From NCBI GenBank assembly GCA_951800685.1, contig CATOJY010000022.1, positions 1 to 59,839 of the forward strand: a stretch of DNA of 59,839 bases, read 5' to 3'. The position numbers were made by a program, and so were the translations under genes. This document shows positions 32,818 to 39,757 of this stretch, piece by piece (the stretch's first letter is position 1; each line of letters starts with the position of its first letter). Source of the DNA: an uncultured Lachnospiraceae bacterium. Lineage in GTDB: Bacteria; Bacillota; Clostridia; Lachnospirales; Lachnospiraceae. The notes under the pieces are model-generated. The model searched no databases. It worked only from the letters and a program-made list of their open reading frames with translations, and was not told where the DNA came from.

Positions 32818-34203
32818 ATGAATTACACGATTCTGGTATTGATGATATATGCAGCGGCAATGCTGCTTTCGACGGTACTACTGACACGGAAAGAAAAAAG
32901 TGTTATCAGTTTCTGCGTTGGCAATAGAAATATTGGATGGATTGTATCCGCACTCAGCATAGCAGCTACATGGATATGGGCGCCGGCACTATTCACGTCA
33001 ACGGAGACAGCTTATACGAAGGGTTTTGCAGGGCTCTTTTGGTTTTTGGTACCTAATGTGCTGTGTCTTATTTTGTTCATACCGTTTGCAAAGAAAATCC
33101 GAAAGGAAATGCCGGAGGGGGTCACGCTGTCGGGATATATGCACAGCAGATACAGATCCGAAAGCGTGAAAAATGTGTATCTATTTCAGCTGGGGGCGCT
33201 GTCTGTGTTGTCAACCGGCGTACAGCTTTTAGCAGGAAGCAAGATTCTTTCCCGGCTGACAGGTATTCCATTCTGGTGCATGACGATCATAATGGCAGTG
33301 GTGGCGTTTTCTTACTCCCAGTTTTCCGGTATAAGGGCTTCGATAATGACAGATGCTATTCAGATGGTGTTTATGTTGGTCTTCAGCATTGGCTTCGCGG
33401 CTTTTGGTGTAAAGAATGGCGGAGGGCCAGAAATGCTGCTTACGGGTTTAGGAGGGGCCACAGGGGATGCCGGACGCATATTCTCAGCAAGCGGATGGAA
33501 AATCTTCCTTGGATTTGGGCTTCCAACCACAATCGGGCTTATGTCAGGACCGTTTGGAGACCAGTGTTTTTGGCAGAGGGCTTTTTGTGTTCAAAAGGAT
33601 CGGATCGGCAGGGCATTTCTGGTAGGATCCTTGCTGTTTGGCATTGTTCCGCTGTCCATGGGAATCCTCGGATTTGTCGGAGCCGGCATGGGATACGCCG
33701 CAGTAGATACAGGAGTGATCAATTTTGAACTGATATGCACACTATTCCCGGATTGGGCAGTAATCCCGTTTTTGTTTATGATTATTTCTGGTCTGCTATC
33801 TACGATAGACAGCAACCTGTGTGCAGTATCTTCTCTCACAACAGACGTTTTTCGGGAAAATACAATTGGAAAAACAAAACTTTCCATGATTTTGCTGTTG
33901 GCTGCCGGAATCGCAGTAGCAAATATCCCAGGGCTTACGGTAACGCATCTTTTTCTGATGTACGGGACACTCAGGGCATCCACATTATTGCCAACGATTC
34001 TTACCTTAAAAGGCGTAAGGCTGATGCCGCGGGGTATAGTGGCGGGAGTTATCGTCGCCATGGTGATCGGTCTGCCAGTGTTCGGATATGGAAATATAAA
34101 TGGAATCGCTATTTGCAAGACCGTAGGAAGCCTCCTGACAGTTATCATTTCTGGAGCAGTAGCTTTGGTGGTGACAGGAAAGCGGGGTGAGTATCATGGG
34201 TGA
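32818..34203 (+). CDS. Sodium:solute symporter (SSS family) encoded in the phage
   Basis: 461 aa integral membrane protein with about 12-13 hydrophobic helices. The order of helices, the SFCVGNRNIGWIVSALSIAATW start, the TKGFAGLFWFLVPN segment, the FGDQCFWQRAF segment and the late SGLLSTIDSNLCAVSS block (the Na+-binding region of the LeuT fold) match the SSS family (proline, pantothenate, sialic acid or urea uptake). The substrate is not readable. TTGGAGG precedes the ATG at 32818. It overlaps the next, PP-loop gene by 8 bp, implying translational coupling and a joint job. A full secondary transporter inside a phage is unusual. Alternatively it is a moron acquired for host fitness. Confidence 0.85.
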   Translation: MNYTILVLMIYAAAMLLSTVLLTRKEKSVISFCVGNRNIGWIVSALSIAATWIWAPALFTSTETAYTKGFAGLFWFLVPNVLCLILFIPFAKKIRKEMPEGVTLSGYMHSRYRSESVKNVYLFQLGALSVLSTGVQLLAGSKILSRLTGIPFWCMTIIMAVVAFSYSQFSGIRASIMTDAIQMVFMLVFSIGFAAFGVKNGGGPEMLLTGLGGATGDAGRIFSASGWKIFLGFGLPTTIGLMSGPFGDQCFWQRAFCVQKDRIGRAFLVGSLLFGIVPLSMGILGFVGAGMGYAAVDTGVINFELICTLFPDWAVIPFLFMIISGLLSTIDSNLCAVSSLTTDVFRENTIGKTKLSMILLLAAGIAVANIPGLTVTHLFLMYGTLRASTLLPTILTLKGVRLMPRGIVAGVIVAMVIGLPVFGYGNINGIAICKTVGSLLTVIISGAVALVVTGKRGEYHG

Positions 34204-34984
34204 TGCGCTAGGAAGAAAGCAGCGGATCAAAAATTCTGAATGGATCGAGGCTCTCGCAAAGATCGAGCAGACGGTGAGCAGGAAAGAACTGGATCGGCTG
34301 GTGGATAAAACCGTGAAGGAGATCAGAAAGAAGACCAAGGGCAAGAAAGCCGTATTTGCATGGAGCGGAGGAAAGGATTCGTTGGTCCTTGAAAAAGTCA
34401 GCCAGATGGCGGGCATACAATCTTGTGTGCTCGTCATTTGTAATTTAGAGTATCAGGCATTTACAGAATGGGTGGAGGCTCACAAGCCGACGGAATTGGA
34501 AATCATCAACACTGGGCAGGATATGAAATGGCTCGCGGCCCACCAGCAGATGCTTTTCCCACAGGAAAGCAAGACCGCTGCACAGTGGTTTCACATTGTT
34601 CAGCACAGGGGGCAGGCAAAGTATTATAAGGAGCATGAACTTGATGGTATGCTCCTTGGGCGGCGCCGGGCTGACGGCAACTATGTGGGAAATAGCGACA
34701 ATATATACACCAACGGACAGGGAGTGACACGGTATAGTCCCCTTTCTGATTGGAGCCATGAGGAAATACTGGCATTTATCCATTACTACGAGGTGGAACT
34801 GCCGCCGATTTACGATTGGAAGAATGGGTATCTTTGCGGTACGCATCCGTGGGCGGCAAGGCAGTGGACCGGTTCCGTGGAGAACGGATGGAAAGAAGTT
34901 TTTGAGATAGACAGATCAATCGTGGAAAAAGCCGCGGAGTATTTCCCGGAAGCAAAAGCGATTCTGGATGATCCGCCGGCATAA
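34196..34984 (+). CDS. PP-loop ATPase / PAPS-reductase-like protein 1
   Basis: 262 aa. PP-loop SGGKDS at residues 57-62 (VFAWSGGKDSLVLEK), a nucleotide-pocket block LLGRRRADG, and a C-terminal part WSHEEILAFIHYYEVELPPIYDW typical of phosphoadenosine-phosphosulfate-reductase-like proteins. The catalytic ECGLHx Cys motif of CysH is absent; a CGTHPW segment near residue 220 is the only candidate. So it probably adenylates a substrate, perhaps for sulfur transfer as in DndC or ThiI-like enzymes, rather than reducing PAPS. It overlaps the symporter gene by 8 bp. G+C is like the early operon. Confidence 0.8.
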   Translation: MGDALGRKQRIKNSEWIEALAKIEQTVSRKELDRLVDKTVKEIRKKTKGKKAVFAWSGGKDSLVLEKVSQMAGIQSCVLVICNLEYQAFTEWVEAHKPTELEIINTGQDMKWLAAHQQMLFPQESKTAAQWFHIVQHRGQAKYYKEHELDGMLLGRRRADGNYVGNSDNIYTNGQGVTRYSPLSDWSHEEILAFIHYYEVELPPIYDWKNGYLCGTHPWAARQWTGSVENGWKEVFEIDRSIVEKAAEYFPEAKAILDDPPA

Positions 34985-34988
34985 TCCA

Positions 34989-35119
34989 ACGGATATTTGC
35001 AGATATCCGTATAAACCGCCATTTTCTCCTTCAAGACAATATGGTAGCCATTAAGAAGGGTGGTCTCTCGGTGAGTAACATGGTGAGACCGCCTTTCTCG
35101 ATAGGCGATGAAGTCGAGA
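34989..35119 (+). promoter_or_regulatory. Structured leader of the first ParB-like gene
   Basis: Three successive hairpins: acggatat/atatccgt (34989-35010), ggtggtctc/gagaccgcc (35059-35093, 9 bp with one G-T) and tctcga/tcgaga (35096-35119), the last touching GGAGG at 35121-35125. No T run follows any of them. They may control translation or be bound by the ParB-like product; no known riboswitch class is recognised. Confidence 0.45.
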
Positions 35120-35130
35120 AGGAGGCACAG

Positions 35131-35751
35131 ATGAAAATAACCACTATGAAACTCTCTGACTTAAAGAAGCCGGAGAAGAACGTAAGGATACACACAGAGC
35201 AGCAACTGAAAGAGTTTGAGCGTAGCGTGATGATGTTCGGGCAGATCCGCCCGATCGTGGTGGACGAGAACAATGTCATCCTTGCCGGAAATGGTTTGTA
35301 TGATACGCTGGCCGCGATGGGGAAGGATACCGCAGACGTGTACAAATATGACAATCTGACGGAAAACCAGAAGAAAAAACTCATGATAGCGGATAATAAG
35401 ATATTCAGCCTCGGCATTGAGAATCTTGAAACGCTCAATTCGTTTCTGGAGGAACTGCAGGGGGATTTGGATATTCCCGGATTTGATGAAGAAATACTCC
35501 GGCAGATGGTATCGGAGGCCGAGGATATCACGAGTAAACTTTCCGAATATGGCACCCTTGATGACAATGAAATCCGTAGCATTAAGAATGCGTCTGAGAA
35601 AAGAGAACGGCAGATGCAGACTGGGCAAGGAGAACAGCAGACGGTACAGATTCCGGTTGTAATGATGCATCAGGATTCCATGACAGATCATTCCACCGAA
35701 ATAGGAGAATTTACTTTCTGCCCAAAATGCGGGGAAAAGATATGGCTATAA
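35131..35751 (+). CDS. ParB/Srx-fold protein 1
   Basis: 206 aa. ParB N-terminal-like domain at residues about 5-95: LSDLKKPEKNVRIHTEQQLKEF (given in part), then IRPIVVDENNVILAGNGLYDTL, where GNGL stands in place of the usual G(E/N)HR, then NLTENQKKKLMIADNK. The C-terminal part has a low-complexity Gln stretch and a CPKCGEKIW half zinc site. ParB/Srx-fold proteins bind CTP or act as nuclease or kinase; many phage forms sit beside methylases or PP-loop enzymes. AAGGAGG precedes the ATG at 35131. It overlaps the second PP-loop gene by 10 bp. Confidence 0.75.
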   Translation: MKITTMKLSDLKKPEKNVRIHTEQQLKEFERSVMMFGQIRPIVVDENNVILAGNGLYDTLAAMGKDTADVYKYDNLTENQKKKLMIADNKIFSLGIENLETLNSFLEELQGDLDIPGFDEEILRQMVSEAEDITSKLSEYGTLDDNEIRSIKNASEKRERQMQTGQGEQQTVQIPVVMMHQDSMTDHSTEIGEFTFCPKCGEKIWL

Positions 35752-36890
35752 AGAGATGCGCAGCTAGTATTGATGTGGTGGAAGCTGCAAAGATTAGGAT
35801 TCGGAATGTTTTTCGAAATGGTCTTCCAGTTTATATGTCTTTCAGCGGTGGGAAAGACAGCCTTTGTTTATCCCAATTGGTAATAAACCTGATCCAGACG
35901 GGTGAAATCAATCCAAAACAGCTTATTGTACAATTTATTGACGAAGAGGCCATTTTCCCGTGTATAGAGGAAAAGGTAAGGGAATGGCGAAAGAAATTTA
36001 TGTTAGTTGGAGCAAAGTTCGAGTGGTTCTGCCTGGAGGTGAAACACTATAATTGTTTTAATGAATTATCCAATGATGAAACCTTCATTTGCTGGGATAG
36101 ATATAAGAAAGATGTTTGGGTAAGGCAACCGCCTTCATTTGCTATACGGAACCATCCATTATTGAGGTCGCGTACAGATACGTATCAGGATTTCCTTCCA
36201 CGGGTTTGCTATAATGGGATAACTATTACTGGGATAAGGACAGCAGAATCAGTTCATAGGTTATATAATGTAGCAACCATGACTGCAGCCAGGAAGAGTA
36301 TAACAAATAGACATCAAATATTTCCTCTATATGACTGGACTAATAATGATGTATGGCTATATTTACTCCAGGAGAAAGTAGACATACCGGAGGTTTATTT
36401 ATTCCTTTGGCAGTCTGGGACACAAAAACGACAGCTGAGAGTATCACAGTTTTTTTCTATTGATACAGCTAGGACATTGGTAAAAATGAATGAGTATTAT
36501 CCTGATCTCATGGAGAGAATAATACGTCGAGAACCCAATGCATATCTGGCATCCCTATATTGGGACAGTGAAATGTTCGGCAGAAATACAGCCGTCAGAA
36601 AACAGAATGAGAAAGTCCAGGTAGAAAAAGACTATAAGGTGGCTCTTATAGAATTGTTTTCAAACATGGAAGGGAATTTTCAAACAAAACATAAAAGATA
36701 TGTAGCCGAACGGTACAGAATCTTTTTTATGAAAGTATCTACTATTGTAGATAATAAAGATTGCAAAATGATATATGAGGGGCTTATAACAGGAGATCCT
36801 AAATTAAGATCGCTCCGTGCACTGTATCAAAGGATATATGGAAGATACATTGAAAACGCTAAAAAGAAGGAGACATTGTTAAATGGATAA
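35742..36890 (+). CDS. PAPS-reductase-family PP-loop protein 2 (IbrA-like)
   Basis: 382 aa. PP-loop SGGKDS at 35-40 (VYMSFSGGKDSLCLSQ), QFIDEEAIFP, then GIRTAESVHRL, then FPLYDWTNNDVWLYL. The C-terminal region with YYPDLMERIIRREPNA and LYWDSEMFGRN is the DUF3440-type part of IbrA-like proteins. IbrA was described with IbrB (a ParB-like protein) in E. coli; the reaction is unknown. The gene is clearly more AT-rich than the preceding ParB-like gene, so the pair with the next gene probably has another origin. It overlaps both neighbours (10 and 8 bp). Confidence 0.82.
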   Translation: MAIKRCAASIDVVEAAKIRIRNVFRNGLPVYMSFSGGKDSLCLSQLVINLIQTGEINPKQLIVQFIDEEAIFPCIEEKVREWRKKFMLVGAKFEWFCLEVKHYNCFNELSNDETFICWDRYKKDVWVRQPPSFAIRNHPLLRSRTDTYQDFLPRVCYNGITITGIRTAESVHRLYNVATMTAARKSITNRHQIFPLYDWTNNDVWLYLLQEKVDIPEVYLFLWQSGTQKRQLRVSQFFSIDTARTLVKMNEYYPDLMERIIRREPNAYLASLYWDSEMFGRNTAVRKQNEKVQVEKDYKVALIELFSNMEGNFQTKHKRYVAERYRIFFMKVSTIVDNKDCKMIYEGLITGDPKLRSLRALYQRIYGRYIENAKKKETLLNG

Positions 36891-37404
36891 TAAATTAATC
36901 AGCCCACTTTCTACGTTACAGTGGGTATATAGAAGCATTGTAAAGCCGAATGATTATAATCCAAATAAAGTATCAAAACAAAACTTAGCACTGTTAAAGC
37001 AATCTATACTGACAAATGGATGGACACTGCCAATTGTGGTACGTCCTGATTTAACGATTATAGATGGATTCCATCGGTGGACTGTTTCTGGAGAAGAACC
37101 ACTTTTTTCTATGCTTGATGGAAAAGTGCCAATAGTTATTGTATCTCATAAAGATAGAGCGGGAAATATGTATGGAACTATCACTCATAATAGAGCGAGA
37201 GGTACACATTTGCTTGAACCTATGAAAGCAATTGTTAAGGAATTATTAAATGATGGTAAATCAGTCGAAGAAATTGGGAAGCAGCTTGGAATGAAACCAG
37301 AGGAGGTATTTAGATTATCTGACTTTTCTAAAGAGGATTTTCTTCATATGATGGTAAAATCAGAACATAGGTTTTCAAAAGCAGAATTTATAACGAAGCT
37401 TTAA
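36883..37404 (+). CDS. ParB/Srx-fold protein 2 (IbrB-like)
   Basis: 173 aa. ParB-like domain with VKPNDYNPNKVSKQNLALL, IVVRPDLTIIDGFHRW (the GFHRW block corresponds to the ParB GxHR nucleotide-binding motif) and PIVIVSHKDRAGNMYGTITHN, NRARGTH. The C-terminal helices with GKSVEEIGKQLGMKPEEV are an HTH-like part. IbrB-like proteins are found directly after IbrA-like PP-loop proteins. AT-rich like its partner. It is the last gene before a very strong terminator. Confidence 0.8.
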   Translation: MDNKLISPLSTLQWVYRSIVKPNDYNPNKVSKQNLALLKQSILTNGWTLPIVVRPDLTIIDGFHRWTVSGEEPLFSMLDGKVPIVIVSHKDRAGNMYGTITHNRARGTHLLEPMKAIVKELLNDGKSVEEIGKQLGMKPEEVFRLSDFSKEDFLHMMVKSEHRFSKAEFITKL

Positions 37405-37429
37405 CGTTATAACGAGCGGTATTCGTATG

Positions 37430-37470
37430 GATAAAGAAATGGGCATAATGCCCATTTCTTTATCAAATTT
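37430..37470 (+). terminator. Perfect 17-bp hairpin terminator closing the cassette
   Basis: A perfect inverted repeat of 17 bp with a single central base (37430-37464), followed by CAAATTTTCTT. A 10-bp palindrome (cgttataacg) lies just upstream at 37405-37414. The near-symmetry makes it likely to work in both directions. It isolates the accessory cassette from the terminase genes. Confidence 0.75.
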
Positions 37471-37503
37471 TCTTAAAACAAAACAATAGCGAGGTGGTGG
37501 TAA

Positions 37504-38301
37504 ATGGCTAGGGTTAGAAGTCCAAATAGTATTGAGGCAGAACGATTATACCATGATGGCATGAAATTAGTTGATATAGCGAAGCGGTTTGGAGTTCCAG
37601 CAAGTACAGTTCGCAGATGGAAATCTACCCAGAAATGGGATGATAACAACGAACAATACAAAAAAAAACAAAGCGAACGCTCGGATAATTCGGAGAAAAG
37701 CAAAGAGAACGCTCGGAAATCGAGGGGAGCTCCAAAAGGAAATAAGAATGCTGTTGGACATTCTACTTCTGTGCCTAAGCGAAATAAGAATGCAGAGAAG
37801 CATGGAGCATATTCTACGATCTATTGGGATGCATTGGATGAGGAAGAAATATATCTTATGCAGGAGATCTCGCACAACGAAGAGGAACTATTACAACAGC
37901 AGGTTGCTATGTATACCGTAAGGGAACGTAAATTTATGCATCAGATTAAAAGTTTTAAGGAAAAATCAGAAAAGGGACTGTATGTAAAAGGGGTGAAAAA
38001 AAGAGTAAGAACCAATTTTGATGAAAATGGGAATGAATATGGCAAAATGGAAGAGACTGATACAGAAACTGAATATGCTATCAAAGGTCTGGCGGCCTTA
38101 GAGGCTGAGCTGACAAAAATACAGCGTGCAAAGACGAAGTGTATTGATTCGCTGATCAGGTTGCACATAGCTGATGAACATCATGACTATTTAATGCATG
38201 GATGGAAATCAAAAACGGAAGATGATAGCGTTTGCACTGATAACGGGGAAGCGGATGATGTAATGATATATCTTCCAGAAAATGGACGTGATAAGAAATG
38301 A
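37504..38301 (+). CDS. terS: Terminase small subunit
   Basis: 265 aa. N-terminal HTH (AERLYHDGMKLVDIAKRFGV, then PASTVRRWKSTQKW) for pac/cos recognition, then the RGAPKGNKNAVGH repeat-like basic segment typical of PBSX/SPP1-type small terminases, then a long coiled coil. GAGGTGGTGG precedes the ATG. It overlaps the large subunit by 4 bp. AT-rich, like the IbrA/IbrB-like genes before it. Confidence 0.82.
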   Translation: MARVRSPNSIEAERLYHDGMKLVDIAKRFGVPASTVRRWKSTQKWDDNNEQYKKKQSERSDNSEKSKENARKSRGAPKGNKNAVGHSTSVPKRNKNAEKHGAYSTIYWDALDEEEIYLMQEISHNEEELLQQQVAMYTVRERKFMHQIKSFKEKSEKGLYVKGVKKRVRTNFDENGNEYGKMEETDTETEYAIKGLAALEAELTKIQRAKTKCIDSLIRLHIADEHHDYLMHGWKSKTEDDSVCTDNGEADDVMIYLPENGRDKK

Positions 38302-39698
38302 GAGTTCTAAAACCGCAAGAGGGTCCACAAGAAATTTTTTTAAGTACTTCTGCAGATATTGCCATATATGGAGGTGCCGCTGGTGGTGGAAAGACATATG
38401 CTTTGTTACTAGAGGCAGTCCGACATACCAGCAACCCCAAATTTGGTGCTGTGATATTTAGAAGACAGTCAATACAGATTACACAGGAAGGTGGACTGTG
38501 GGATTCAAGTTTTGAAGTATATGGCGGAATTAAAGGTACAGTTCCTAAAACTTCACCGAGATACCATTGGAAATTTAGATCAGGTGCAAGAGTAGGATTT
38601 GCGCATATTGATGGGGACAGGGATTTAGGGAAATGGCAGGGTTCACAGATCGCACTTATCGGTTTTGACGAACTGACACATTTTACTAAAAAGCAGTTTT
38701 TTTATATGATGTCTCGTAACAGAAGCGCTTCCGGAATAGATCCATATGTAAGGGCCACTTGCAATCCTGATGCAGATTCATGGGTAGCAGATTTCATATC
38801 ATGGTGGATAGATCAGAAGACAGGATATCCGATACAAGAACGTAGCGGAGTTATTCGGTACATGGTACACATGAATGATATTGTGCACTGGTTTGATACA
38901 GAAGAGGAAGGAATAGACTTTGCTAAACAAAGTGGGCTAGATGAACAGAAAGCAAAGAAATCTGTGAAGAGCGTTACCTTTATTGCCAGTACGTTGCAAG
39001 ACAACAAGATCCTCATGGAAAATGATCCAGGATATTTAGCCAACCTATTGGCCTTACCAGAAGTGGAAAAGGAACGACTTCTAAACGGCAACTGGAAGAT
39101 CAAGCCCAGCGCTGGATCCTACTTCAAGCGTATTCAGATAGGGGATATTCTGACGGCGATCCCAGATGATATTGTGGCGATCTGCCGTGGATGGGATCTG
39201 GCCGCGACAGATGAGGATGAGAATAAAGAAGCTGCTTATACTGCCGGTGTCCTGATAGCAAAGAGGGCATGCGGCAGATTTTTAGTTCTGGACGTAGTAA
39301 ATAAGCAGTTAAAGGCCGGTGATGTCAGGAAGCTTGTCTTGACAACGGCAAAGGCAGATAATGCGAAATACAGGAAGTACTGCACTGTACGTCAGAGGCT
39401 TCCGCAGGATCCAGGGCAGGCCGGGAAAGAACAGGCAGGAAGTTATATCAATATGATGGCTGGATATAATGTCGTTACAAGACCGGAATCCGGGAGCAAA
39501 GAATCACGGGCGGAGCCGATGGCCGCGCAGTGGCAGCAAGGATTTTTTGATGTCATGGGAGGGGAATGGAACGAAGAGTATTTCAATCAGCTTGAAAGTT
39601 TCCCAGAGAGCAAGTTTAAAGACATGGTTGATGCAGGAAGTTCAGCATTTGGAGAGATAACAATTTACATGAAATTTAATATCGACAGCTTATTGTAA
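38298..39698 (+). CDS. terL: Terminase large subunit
   Basis: 466 aa. ATPase domain with Walker A IYGGAAGGGKTYALL (about residues 22-36), an RRQSIQIT adenine/arginine segment, Walker B IALIGFDELTHF (about 118-129) and a coupling TCNPDADSW. The C-terminal RNase H-like nuclease starts after GNWKIKPSAGSYFKR, with GWDLAATDED as the first acidic residues. It pumps DNA into proheads. Base composition changes near 39.1 kb, at the join between the domains, from AT-rich to G+C-richer codons, which suggests a recombination joint. Confidence 0.93.
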   Translation: MRVLKPQEGPQEIFLSTSADIAIYGGAAGGGKTYALLLEAVRHTSNPKFGAVIFRRQSIQITQEGGLWDSSFEVYGGIKGTVPKTSPRYHWKFRSGARVGFAHIDGDRDLGKWQGSQIALIGFDELTHFTKKQFFYMMSRNRSASGIDPYVRATCNPDADSWVADFISWWIDQKTGYPIQERSGVIRYMVHMNDIVHWFDTEEEGIDFAKQSGLDEQKAKKSVKSVTFIASTLQDNKILMENDPGYLANLLALPEVEKERLLNGNWKIKPSAGSYFKRIQIGDILTAIPDDIVAICRGWDLAATDEDENKEAAYTAGVLIAKRACGRFLVLDVVNKQLKAGDVRKLVLTTAKADNAKYRKYCTVRQRLPQDPGQAGKEQAGSYINMMAGYNVVTRPESGSKESRAEPMAAQWQQGFFDVMGGEWNEEYFNQLESFPESKFKDMVDAGSSAFGEITIYMKFNIDSLL

Positions 39699-39757
39699 GT
39701 AACTGCTTATTGTGATTTGACCATGAGCAGCAGGAAATAAGGAGGTGATCAGGATAA

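Noticed and set aside
34196..36890. A Dnd phosphorothioation system
   Set aside because: Only PP-loop proteins are present; no cysteine desulfurase (DndA), DndD ATPase or DndE is seen, and the PP-loop proteins look more like PAPS-reductase/IbrA types.
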